From the NCBI GenBank assembly GCA_012799795.1, contig JAAZKO010000010.1:1-11978 (forward strand): 11,978 nucleotides of DNA. The letters are read 5' to 3'. Below the pieces are notes generated by a model that was not told the DNA's origin, ran no database searches, and worked only from the letters and a program-made list of their open reading frames with translations. Shown in pieces: positions 6,151 to 11,978 of the stretch; the first letter of the stretch is position 1, and each line of letters starts with the position of its first letter. Position numbers and translations under genes: made by a program. Source of the stretch: Minisyncoccota bacterium. Lineage in GTDB: Bacteria; Patescibacteriota; Microgenomatia; UBA1400; PJMF01.

Positions 6151-7521
6151 ATGACTTATAAGAAAATTAATAAGCTAAAAAGCATACTTTTGATACTCTT
6201 TTCATTATTAATATTAGAGCATAATTTTACAATTATATTTTCGACCCGAAACCGGCCAATTTTTCTGATCAAAACTCAAAAAGAAGATGTTTTTCTTGAA
6301 AATAAGCCCAAAACCAAAGATATGGCGAAAATAGCACTTTTAAGCATCAAGCAAGAGTTAAGGAAGGGCAATTTTCTTGACAATTTTCCTCAAGTTAGTG
6401 ACTATTTCAAAAACATACAAAGTGGATCACCTAGCAGTTCAATGGGGTGGGTGTTAAAGTTATTTAACTACTCAAAAGGATTGTTGGAAACGACTAAAGG
6501 CCTATTACACTTAAGTATTTTTTCGCTAAAGTATCGGCTTTTTTGGCTTAAAAATGAAGCGCTAAATATGCGGGAAAAACTCGTCTGCACACTTGAGGGG
6601 AATTTTTCCACTCGAGAAGCTACTCTGGGCAAGGCATTTGTCTTTGCTGATCTGTCTGGTGCTCCCGAGAGCATCTATCACTCTTTTAAAGTTATTGGGA
6701 TATTACATTTGATCGCTGCTTCTAGTGCCAATATCTATTTAATATTGGCTTTTTTAAAGCCCTTATTAGCTCTCCTCGAGTACTTTTTAGGCCAAAAGGC
6801 AGTGGCTTTTGCAAAATCTTTTGCCGTCATTATGTACTTTTTATTGATAAATAGGCATTTTAACCTTACAGATTCTAGTCCTTCCATCCTTCGTGCTTCT
6901 TTGACTTGTCTCTTAGCTATTTTGGCTCTTCAGCTTTTTAATCTAGCTGTTAAACGTTTAAATTTATTAATAATAGTTGCAATAATATGCCTGTCCATCA
7001 ACCCTTTCTATTTACAGTCTTTAGGCTTTCAATTGAGTTTTCTAGCTAGCTTCATTATTCTTTTTTATTGGCCATATATTCAAAAAAAGATTGCCAAATC
7101 AACCCTTATGTTTAGTTTTATTATGCAATTTTTTATGTGGCCATTGCTTGTTTCCTATTTTTCTAGTATTAATTTGATTGCTATACCAGCAAATATTTTA
7201 ATATCGCCCCTAGTGGAGCTTTTGACAGTTTTATATTTTTTCTTTATTGCTTGCAAATCTTTTTCTTTACTTGTTTTAGGCAATTTTACAAGTACTTTGA
7301 TCTACTTTGTTAATAATATATTTTTCAATTCATTAAAAATTTTTGAATCAATGCCTGGTAAAGATATTCTTATTAATGAGCATAAAAACTTGATAATAAG
7401 CACTTTATTATTATTCCAACTAATCTTTATTTCTTTAATTTACTTAGATAAAAAGAAATTTAATAGGAAAAATAAATATAGGACATTGGCTAAATGGCCC
7501 AACTACAGAAAGAGTAGATGA
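6151..7521 (+). CDS. comEC: ComEC/Rec2 channel half (Competence domain membrane protein)
   Basis: 456 residues. Forms the membrane pore that passes single-stranded DNA during natural transformation. An N-terminal hydrophobic helix (about 10-30) is followed by a soluble segment (about 34-155) where ComEC usually has an OB-like DUF4131 domain; I cannot recognise that fold here. From about 160 on there are roughly nine hydrophobic segments. The Competence-domain pattern is present: DLSGAPESIYHSFKVIGILHLIAASSAN (166-194 region), SPSILRAS (243-250), NPFYLQSLGFQLSFLAS (284-300) and INLIAIPANILISPLVE (340-356). The family motif 'HLLAVSGxH' is altered to HLIAASSAN (186-194). The protein ends in a basic tail and lacks the C-terminal metallo-beta-lactamase domain, which is encoded by the next gene. 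The stop overlaps that gene's ATG (ATGA), implying translational coupling. Base composition is more AT-rich than leuS, as expected for membrane segments. Confidence 0.9.
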   Translation: MTYKKINKLKSILLILFSLLILEHNFTIIFSTRNRPIFLIKTQKEDVFLENKPKTKDMAKIALLSIKQELRKGNFLDNFPQVSDYFKNIQSGSPSSSMGWVLKLFNYSKGLLETTKGLLHLSIFSLKYRLFWLKNEALNMREKLVCTLEGNFSTREATLGKAFVFADLSGAPESIYHSFKVIGILHLIAASSANIYLILAFLKPLLALLEYFLGQKAVAFAKSFAVIMYFLLINRHFNLTDSSPSILRASLTCLLAILALQLFNLAVKRLNLLIIVAIICLSINPFYLQSLGFQLSFLASFIILFYWPYIQKKIAKSTLMFSFIMQFFMWPLLVSYFSSINLIAIPANILISPLVELLTVLYFFFIACKSFSLLVLGNFTSTLIYFVNNIFFNSLKIFESMPGKDILINEHKNLIISTLLLFQLIFISLIYLDKKKFNRKNKYRTLAKWPNYRKSR

Positions 7522-8498
7522 AAAAGGTATTTCTTATTCCACTGATTTGTTTTTTTCTTTGGCAAATAATTTCAAAATTCCCTGATAAATCAGTCGATTT
7601 AGTAGTTTGCGACATCGGGCAGGGGGACGCTATTCTCATTCAACAAGGCTTATTCCAGGTTCTAATTGACACAGGACCCGACGGGTCAGTTTTAGCTTGT
7701 CTTAATCGTCATTTGCCAATTATTGATAAAAAGATTGATGTATTAATCTTAACTCATTATGATGATGATCATATTGGAGGTTTTGCTAGTATTGCAGAAA
7801 ACTATCAAATTTCGACTATTTTTGCCCCCTTAACTGATAATAAAGAGAGCAAGACTTTTCTCGAGTTAAATCGGCTCTTTTTTGACCTGATTGGACAAGG
7901 AAGCAAGCTTAAACAGCCGATTTTAGGGCAACAAATGGCTTATCAGCATTTTAGCCTGGACGTGAAAGAGCCTCAATTGCTGTTTACTTTTCTGACACCC
8001 GCTAACCTCGAGTGGGATTTTTTAGAAAGTATTAGGTTTTTCCAGGCGGAATCCAGGCTACCCGAAACCATATTATCGGTCATTAATCAAAAAAATTTGC
8101 AAAATTTTAAGAAAAAAGAAAGCACAAATGACCGATCTATAGCTCTTTTATTAGAATATGGGCAGCTACGGATCTTCTTATCTGGTGACCTTGAGGAAGA
8201 GGGAGAGCTTGGCATTCTTGAATCAGCTTTGATAGATCAGGTGGACATCTTAAAAGTAGCGCACCATGGGTCTAAAACATCAAGTACTAAGGTGTTTCTA
8301 TCTCAAGTACGACCCGAATTATCACTGATTTCTGTGGGTAAAAATAACAAGTTTAATCACCCCTCGCCAGAGGTTTTGGACAATTTGCGAGCTGTATTTT
8401 CTCGAATTGTCCGCACCGACCAGAGTGGAGACATTAAAATTGAGTTGTTAAATGACAAGTTTCACTTAGTAAGTCCAAAGAATGATTCTTTGCAGTGA
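7518..8498 (+). CDS. ComEC/Rec2 metallo-beta-lactamase half
   Basis: 326 residues. Corresponds to the C-terminal MBL domain of ComEC, thought to degrade the non-transported DNA strand outside the membrane. An N-terminal hydrophobic stretch (3-17) should anchor or export it. Diagnostic residues: DIGQGDA (32-38), DTG (51-53), the metal motif H80-Y-D82-D-D84-H85 (the HxDxDH form used by ComEC instead of HxHxDH), SGD (222-224), AHHGSKTSS (248-256), and SVGKNNKFNHP near the end. All family metal-site positions I can judge are present, so the enzyme is likely active. It starts inside the last codons of the channel gene (4-bp ATGA overlap). A purine-rich GAAAGAG about 5 bp upstream may help restart ribosomes. 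The TGA stop argues for the standard genetic code. Confidence 0.93.
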   Translation: MKKVFLIPLICFFLWQIISKFPDKSVDLVVCDIGQGDAILIQQGLFQVLIDTGPDGSVLACLNRHLPIIDKKIDVLILTHYDDDHIGGFASIAENYQISTIFAPLTDNKESKTFLELNRLFFDLIGQGSKLKQPILGQQMAYQHFSLDVKEPQLLFTFLTPANLEWDFLESIRFFQAESRLPETILSVINQKNLQNFKKKESTNDRSIALLLEYGQLRIFLSGDLEEEGELGILESALIDQVDILKVAHHGSKTSSTKVFLSQVRPELSLISVGKNNKFNHPSPEVLDNLRAVFSRIVRTDQSGDIKIELLNDKFHLVSPKNDSLQ

Positions 8499-8538
8499 TG
8501 AAATTCTCTTTTCGTCTCATTTGCAAAAAACGCAATTG

Positions 8539-8578
8539 TTGACAACTTAGCAATGTAGGCAGAATTGCCAAATTGTCA
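8539..8578. repeat. Nested inverted repeats after the comEC pair
   Basis: TGACAA (8540-8545) is the reverse complement of TTGTCA (8573-8578). Between them GGCA-GAAT-TGCC (8558-8569) forms a second small stem. AATTG occurs three times here. A consensus TTGACA (8539-8544) is present, but I see no matching -10. It may be the 3' end structure of the comEC transcript, though no T-run follows it. Confidence 0.3.
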
Positions 8579-8835
8579 CGCACTAATCACTATACAAGAA
8601 ATTCAGAAAATTAGAAGCTTTTGTGTTCAATTTTCATTTTTTTTAAATAAACCCAAGTAAAAATGTGTACAATTTTAAGCTTAATTTTTCTTATTTTGTC
8701 ATTAAAGAGAGTGCGATATCTTCTTGCTTTTTTAAGGTAAAAAAACTTCGTTTTAAAATTACGCTCTTTTTTATTTTTTTTAAAAAAACCTGCGCGCTTA
8801 GCTAAAATTATCGACGGCAAAGCAGATAATAAGTA

Positions 8836-8956
8836 ACTAGTCTGGTGCCAGAGAAGAATTTTAGACTGAGCTTGTTTGCTACCGCCCGACCGAAGTCAGT
8901 CCGAACTATAAAAAGCTTGATTTTTCTAAAACCGCATAATTGAGTAATTTTTTTTT
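8836..8956 (+). ncRNA. Possible structured RNA (low confidence)
   Basis: A GC-rich island in AT-rich DNA. AGACT/GACTGA at 8863-8869 can pair either with AGTCT upstream (8839-8843) or with TCAGTC downstream (8896-8901), so two stems would exclude each other. TCTGG-TG-CCAGA (8841-8852) adds another dyad. A candidate promoter lies upstream (TTAAAA 8780-8785, 17 bp, TAAAAT 8803-8808), and a nine-T run (8948-8956) could end a transcript. On the opposite strand CTGAC-TTCG-GTCGG (8886-8899) would be a stable UUCG-capped hairpin, so the strand is uncertain. No known family is recognised. Confidence 0.2.
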
Positions 8957-9073
8957 GTCATAAAAACTAGAATTTTACTAGTAATTGAAAAAAGCATCAG
9001 AGTAATAAATATACTCAAAAACATTCGGCTTTTGTTAGCGATTGTTCAAAGCTGTATTTTTAGAAATTACTGT

Positions 9074-9085
9074 TACAATACTGCT
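9074..9085 (+). promoter_or_regulatory. -10 element of the M16 peptidase gene, leaderless start
   Basis: TACAAT (9074-9079) is followed by exactly 6 bp and the ATG at 9086, the same geometry as at leuS. No good -35 was seen 16-18 bp upstream, and there is no Shine-Dalgarno. This spacing is one reason to prefer the ATG at 9086 over the TTG at 9032. Confidence 0.45.
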
Positions 9086-10459
9086 ATGTTTAAGCATCAA
9101 CTCAGCCACATTTCTTTGAAAAAATTTGAACAAAAATTACCTTTTTTAACTATCAATTTGCCGGCAGCTGAGTCTGTAACTGTGATGTTTTTAGCCAATA
9201 CTGGTTCTCGTTATGAGCCGATTGGTAAAGAGGGTATTGCTCATTTTTTTGAACATATGGTTTTTAAAGGGAGTAAAAAATATCCGAGTGCCAAAATTTT
9301 AGCCAGGACTCTAGACAGTGTAGGAGCAGAGTTTAATGCTTTTACCAGCAAAGAATACACTGGTTATTATGTCAAGTCAGCAGCCAGCAATTTTGATTTA
9401 GCTCTGGATGTTTTGTCAGATATGCTGTTTGCTCCGCTCTTGCGACAAGAAGACATTGACCGAGAAAAAGGAGTGATCATTGAGGAACTAAACATGTATG
9501 TAGACACACCTCAATACCACATTGCCAATGTTTTTGAGCAATTATTATTTGCCGATCCAGCCCTAGCTCATGACATCATTGGCAATAAAGACAGCATCCG
9601 TTCTTTAAGCAGTGCTGATTTTCAAGATTTCCTCAATCACTACTACGGACCAGAAAATTTATTGCTAGTGGTGGCAGGTGGTTTAGATAAAATTAGTGCA
9701 GATCAAAAGACCTTAGTTAATAAAATTTCTTTAGCTTTTAACAAGTTAAGTAATAAACGTGGCCAAAATCGTAAACTACCGGTAGCGAAAGCTGAACGAA
9801 ATCAGCAAGCTGAGCTCGCAGAGCTTAACAAAAGCGCCTTTTCCACCCGTCGTTTTAAACTGATTAAGCGACGCAGTGAACAAGCCCATTTTGTGCTGGC
9901 ATGGCCCGCGCTTGATCGTCATCATCCCGATCGCTTTGCACTTTCAGTTTTATCAACTATTTTGGGGGGCAATATGAGTTCTCGTCTGTTTACTGAGGTT
10001 CGCGACAAACGAGGTTTGTGTTATTACGTACGTAGTAATCTAGAATATTATCATGATTGTGGCTATCTAGGTGCCAGTGCTGGAGTGGATCCAAAACGCT
10101 TAAAAGAAGCCATTGGCGCTAGCAAAGATGTTTTTTATAATTTAGCTAATGGTCGGGGTAAAGCAGGGGAATCTGGAGTAATTAGCTCCAAGGAGTTGCT
10201 ACGCGCTCAAAACTACCTTAAGGGTACGAGCATTCTTAGTTTAGAGGAGAGCAATAATGTAGCCCAATTTTATGGCTTTAAACAGCTTTTAGACGATAAA
10301 ATCTTAACACCCAGCGAAGTAATAGCCAAAATTGAAACAGTTACGATCAAAGATCTACAACGTTTAGCTAAATTAATTTTTCAAAAAGAGCAACTGCGTT
10401 TTGCTGTCATTGGTAATTTTGCTGATAGTAAAAAAATTCGCCAATGGGTTTTGGCTTAG
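9086..10459 (+). CDS. M16 family zinc metallopeptidase (insulinase/processing-peptidase-like)
   Basis: 457 residues from ATG 9086. A TTG at 9032 would add 18 residues of poor quality (Cys-rich, not conserved in style) and would place the -10 inside the gene. The inverted zinc motif HFFEH (53-57; HxxEH) and the distal glutamate in EELNMY (E133/E134, about 76 residues later) form the active site. The second half has the M16 substrate-binding signature GGNMSSRLFTEVRDKRGLCYYV (from 294), so both homologous domains are in one chain, as in M16B enzymes. The usual place of action is the cytoplasm; no signal peptide is visible, so a role in turnover of peptides is the default guess. A Lys/Gln/Ala-rich linker (about 225-255) joins the two halves. 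It is followed by a hairpin terminator and appears to be a single-gene unit. Confidence 0.93.
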   Translation: MFKHQLSHISLKKFEQKLPFLTINLPAAESVTVMFLANTGSRYEPIGKEGIAHFFEHMVFKGSKKYPSAKILARTLDSVGAEFNAFTSKEYTGYYVKSAASNFDLALDVLSDMLFAPLLRQEDIDREKGVIIEELNMYVDTPQYHIANVFEQLLFADPALAHDIIGNKDSIRSLSSADFQDFLNHYYGPENLLLVVAGGLDKISADQKTLVNKISLAFNKLSNKRGQNRKLPVAKAERNQQAELAELNKSAFSTRRFKLIKRRSEQAHFVLAWPALDRHHPDRFALSVLSTILGGNMSSRLFTEVRDKRGLCYYVRSNLEYYHDCGYLGASAGVDPKRLKEAIGASKDVFYNLANGRGKAGESGVISSKELLRAQNYLKGTSILSLEESNNVAQFYGFKQLLDDKILTPSEVIAKIETVTIKDLQRLAKLIFQKEQLRFAVIGNFADSKKIRQWVLA

Positions 10460-10482
10460 TTGTTTTGTTTCTCTATTTTATA

Positions 10483-10606
10483 TTTTGATATATTAAATTA
10501 TCTTTAGACTGATTTAAGTCAATAAAGCAATTTTTGACTCTTTTTTATTATCTATTACTTAACCTTTTGATATCTTACTTTATATTCTGATATATATAAA
10601 ATATCA
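10483..10606 (+). repeat. Three TTTTGATAT-like repeats before ndk
   Basis: TTTTGATAT occurs at 10483-10491 and 10565-10573, and TTCTGATAT at 10585-10593. The last also forms an inverted repeat, TGATAT (10588-10593) with ATATCA (10601-10606). All lie in the 241-bp spacer upstream of the ndk promoter. This may be a regulator site series or merely AT-rich composition. Confidence 0.25.
10517..10546 (+). terminator. Intrinsic terminator after the M16 peptidase gene
   Basis: AGTCAA (10517-10522) pairs with TTGACT (10534-10539). Inside, AAA pairs with TTT across a GCAA tetraloop (10527-10530), with one bulged T at 10523. A CTTTTTT tract (10540-10546) follows directly. It lies 57 bp after the peptidase stop and fits a Rho-independent terminator on the + strand. 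Confidence 0.6.
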
Positions 10607-10620
10607 TTAATTTTTGAAAT

Positions 10621-10648
10621 TTAAGTTATCGTCAATAAGGGATATAAT
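10621..10648 (+). promoter_or_regulatory. ndk promoter
   Basis: A perfect TATAAT (10643-10648) lies 16 bp after TTAAGT (10621-10626), a moderate -35. The predicted start at about 10655 gives a leader of about 45 nt that ends in a strong ribosome site, unlike the leaderless geometry at other genes here. Confidence 0.55.
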
Positions 10649-10685
10649 AAGAGATTAATATAAGAATTTTTAATATATTTAATAT

Positions 10686-10694
10686 AGGAGAGGG
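10686..10694 (+). promoter_or_regulatory. Shine-Dalgarno of ndk
   Basis: AGGAGAGGG ends 6 bp before the ATG at 10701. It is the only strong anti-SD match in front of a gene in this window and fixes the ndk start. Confidence 0.8.
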
Positions 10695-10700
10695 AAAGAT

Positions 10701-11189
10701 ATGAAAGTTACTCGAACAGCCATTTTAGTTAAGCCTGATGGCTTACAAAGAGGTTTAATTGGAGAAATTATTAGTCGTTTTGAGCGTAAGGGTTTGAAAT
10801 TAGTTGGTTTGAAAATGCTTCGTATGGATGATCAGCAACTCGACCAATGGTATAGTGAGCATCGAGAGAAGAATTTTTTTCATGACCTCAAGTCTTTTAT
10901 GAGTTCTATGCCGATTGTGGCCATGGTTTGGGAAGGAATTGATGCGGTGCCAGTGGTCCGACTACTGGTTGGGACTACTCTAGGTAGAGAAGCTGAGGGA
11001 GGTTCAATCCGTGGCGATTTTGGCATGAGTCAACAAATGAATTTAATTCATGCTTCATCTAGCAATGAAGATGCCGAGCGTGAGATCGACATTGTTTTTG
11101 GGAAAAATGAGCTTTTTCATTATCATGGAGTCACTGAGGCAGTGGTTTACGCTGAAGGCGAAGCAGAGTTTGATGAAAATGGTGATTAA
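10701..11189 (+). CDS. ndk: Nucleoside diphosphate kinase
   Basis: 162 residues, a little longer than the usual 130-150. Transfers the gamma phosphate of ATP to NDPs through a phosphohistidine, keeping the (d)NTP pools in balance in the cytoplasm. Family features: AILVKPDG (7-14, with K11), YSEHREKNFF (51-60), P-loop-like RLLVGTT (87-93), SIRGDFG (102-108) and the catalytic N-x-x-H at N114/H117. The usual HGSDS around the active histidine reads HASSS (117-121), so the conserved Asp after the Ser is Ser here. EREIDIVF (126-133) follows as expected. The C-terminal tail (about 149-162) is strongly acidic (EGEAEFDENGD) and extra. The start is set by a strong Shine-Dalgarno. It is transcribed alone, judging from the terminators on both sides. 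Confidence 0.96.
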   Translation: MKVTRTAILVKPDGLQRGLIGEIISRFERKGLKLVGLKMLRMDDQQLDQWYSEHREKNFFHDLKSFMSSMPIVAMVWEGIDAVPVVRLLVGTTLGREAEGGSIRGDFGMSQQMNLIHASSSNEDAEREIDIVFGKNELFHYHGVTEAVVYAEGEAEFDENGD

Positions 11190-11195
11190 GTCTTG

Positions 11196-11224
11196 AGCAA
11201 AATCCCTAATTAGCTTTTGCTTTT
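11196..11224 (+). terminator. Weak intrinsic terminator after ndk
   Basis: AGCAAAA (11196-11202) pairs with TTTTGCT (11215-11221) around a 12-nt loop, and further T follow (to 11224). It begins 7 bp after the ndk stop. The stem is mostly A-T and the T-tract is short, so efficiency is doubtful. Confidence 0.4.
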
Positions 11225-11246
11225 ACTGCATAAAATATGTCATAAT
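11217..11246 (+). promoter_or_regulatory. Candidate promoter of the kelch-repeat gene
   Basis: TTGCTT (11217-11222), an 18-bp spacer and CATAAT (11241-11246). The predicted start at about 11253 gives a leader of about 60 nt without a Shine-Dalgarno that begins with the hairpin at 11259-11282. An alternative leaderless start would use TAAAAA (11301-11306), 6 bp before the ATG at 11313. Confidence 0.3.
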
Positions 11247-11258
11247 ATTTTTGATGCA

Positions 11259-11282
11259 AAAACCACTAGTTTTAGGGGTTTT
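11259..11282 (+). terminator. Hairpin between ndk and the kelch-repeat gene
   Basis: AAAACC (11259-11264) pairs with GGTTTT (11277-11282). After one A/G mismatch CTA pairs with TAG, leaving a GTTT loop. The right arm's T-run gives it terminator form, and it could be a second terminator of ndk or a leader hairpin of the next gene. Confidence 0.4.
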
Positions 11283-11312
11283 ATTGTGTTGTTTAAGTGG
11301 TAAAAAAATAAA

Positions 11313-11978
11313 ATGAAAAGAATCAAGCTGCCCAGATCTGATTTGCTTTTTAAGACCTTCTTTTTTAGTCTCATTATTTCTTTCTTGCTATTTCTCTATT
11401 CAGGTTCTAATTCAAAAGCTAGTAGTTTGACTATTACTAGTACCGTTGATTGGAATATGGGTCAGTTTTCTAATGTTGAAAGTCGAAGCAAGGAAGGGGA
11501 ATTAAGACTTGAATCTGCTGGTATTTGGGGCGCTCAAAGTTGGAAAACTCCTGATAAAGGTATTTCTGTGGGGAGTGCTTTTGCCACCGATGACAGCTAT
11601 CTTTATGTTTTTCGTGGAGTGGGAGACACAGTTTTTTGGCGCTATCAACCAGACATCGACGATTGGATTAATTTAGCTAATGCCCCCAAGGGTGTTTATT
11701 ATGGTGCAGATTTACAATTTTATAATGGTGATATTTATGCTATTTTTGGCGGCTATCAAAAAGATTTTGCCCGTTATTCAATTGGAGAAGACAAGTGGTA
11801 CTTGTTGACTGATATTCCTAGTTTTACTCATCAAGGGGCGTCTTTAACTAGTGATGGTGAGGGGGGTATTTATGCCATTGTTGGTAATAGTACTCAAGAG
11901 TTTTATCGTTATGATATTGCTTTGAAAACTTGGACGCCGTTAACTCAGACTCCACTGACTGTAAGAGCTGGGGCAGAT
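11313..11978 (+). CDS. Exported kelch-repeat-like beta-propeller protein (partial, C-terminus cut)
   Basis: 222 codons are open from the ATG at 11313 to the right edge. A basic N-terminus and a hydrophobic stretch (about 12-30) ending GSNSKA form a signal peptide or anchor, with possible cleavage near residue 36. The next segment, ITSTVDWNMGQFSNVES (41-57), leads into repeats. At least three kelch-like units follow, each with a 'YxxFxG...F.RY....W..L...P' pattern: YLYVFRG to WINLANAP (97-125), IYAIFGG to WYLLTDIP (141-169) and IYAIVGN to WTPLTQTP (186-214). A fourth begins at the edge (VRAGAD). Such blades form a beta-propeller used in surface binding or carbohydrate recognition; the ligand is unknown. 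No Shine-Dalgarno is seen. The rest of the protein is likely much longer and outside the window. Confidence 0.85.
   Translation, partial: MKRIKLPRSDLLFKTFFFSLIISFLLFLYSGSNSKASSLTITSTVDWNMGQFSNVESRSKEGELRLESAGIWGAQSWKTPDKGISVGSAFATDDSYLYVFRGVGDTVFWRYQPDIDDWINLANAPKGVYYGADLQFYNGDIYAIFGGYQKDFARYSIGEDKWYLLTDIPSFTHQGASLTSDGEGGIYAIVGNSTQEFYRYDIALKTWTPLTQTPLTVRAGAD

Larger units (their letters stand above)
8499..9085. other. Long intergenic region between the comEC pair and the M16 peptidase
   Basis: About 590 bp without a convincing gene. A Lys/Phe-rich minus-strand frame (8611-8820) starts with TTG and is likely spurious. The left part holds nested dyads (8539-8578). The middle has homopolymer tracts, including a TTTTTTTAAAAAAA palindrome (8775-8788) and the 10-bp palindrome TTAAGCTTAA (8675-8684). 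The right part has a GC-rich island (about 8836-8906) with overlapping inverted repeats, a nine-T run (8948-8956) and a small ACTAG/CTAGT stem (8966-8982). No known RNA family (tRNA, tmRNA, RNase P, SRP) was recognisable. Confidence 0.55.

Noticed and set aside
6468..6674. Minus-strand frame inside comEC
   Set aside because: Lies wholly within the conserved Competence-domain gene in the opposite frame; a shadow.
8611..8820. 69-residue minus-strand frame rich in Lys and Phe
   Set aside because: TTG start, low complexity produced by A/T tracts, no ribosome site or recognisable domain.
8836..8956. tRNA, tmRNA, RNase P RNA or SRP RNA in the GC-rich island
   Set aside because: None of the conserved cores of these RNAs could be found on either strand.
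9032..9085. TTG start giving 18 extra residues on the M16 peptidase
   Set aside because: The extension is unlike M16 N-termini, and the TACAAT promoter element would lie inside it; ATG 9086 fits family length and promoter geometry.

Overview
The window looks like a chromosomal segment of an AT-rich bacterium from the Candidate Phyla Radiation (Patescibacteria, perhaps Microgenomates-like). This rests on inference. The clues are compact surface proteins with an FQGRLT-type domain, a full leuS next to a comEA/comEC uptake module, comEC split into two genes, a PaaX-like regulator and long AT-rich spacers. TGA ends the second comEC gene and I saw no in-frame TGA in the other genes, so the code appears standard and not the TGA=Gly code of Gracilibacteria/Absconditabacteria. 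There is no rRNA, tRNA, CRISPR array, insertion sequence or phage module that I can support.

Layout. Bases 1-788 (minus strand) hold the first 262 codons of a surface protein cut by the window edge. It has a cytoplasmic domain like the core-binding domain of tyrosine recombinases, then one membrane helix and an outside domain. A spacer of about 490 bp separates it from a divergent PaaX-like regulator (1279-2043). After a T-rich spacer of about 510 bp comes leucyl-tRNA synthetase (2555-5209). A DNA-uptake block follows: comEA (5296-5961), the membrane-channel half of comEC (6151-7521) and the metallo-beta-lactamase half of comEC (7518-8498), the last two overlapping by 4 bp. A spacer of about 590 bp (8499-9085) contains a GC-rich island with competing inverted repeats. 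Then come a whole M16 zinc peptidase (9086-10459), nucleoside diphosphate kinase (10701-11189) and the start of an exported kelch-repeat protein (11313 to the right edge).

How the genes fit together. ComEA, the ComEC channel and the ComEC MBL protein should work as one machine that binds outside DNA, passes a single strand through the membrane and perhaps degrades the other strand. Ndk balances nucleoside triphosphates and could use the nucleotides gained, but no operon links it to the uptake genes. LeuS and M16 are housekeeping functions. The two partial genes at the edges both build the cell surface.

Expression signals. Several starts (leuS, M16 and, less cleanly, comEA and the PaaX-like gene) have a -10-like hexamer ending 6-7 bp before a start codon and no Shine-Dalgarno. 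This predicts leaderless mRNAs. Only ndk has a classical TATAAT, a leader of about 45 nt and a strong purine-rich ribosome site.

The strongest candidate for something undescribed is the membrane-tethered core-binding-domain protein at the left edge. Second is the possible structured RNA at about 8836-8956. Neither can be proven from this window alone.
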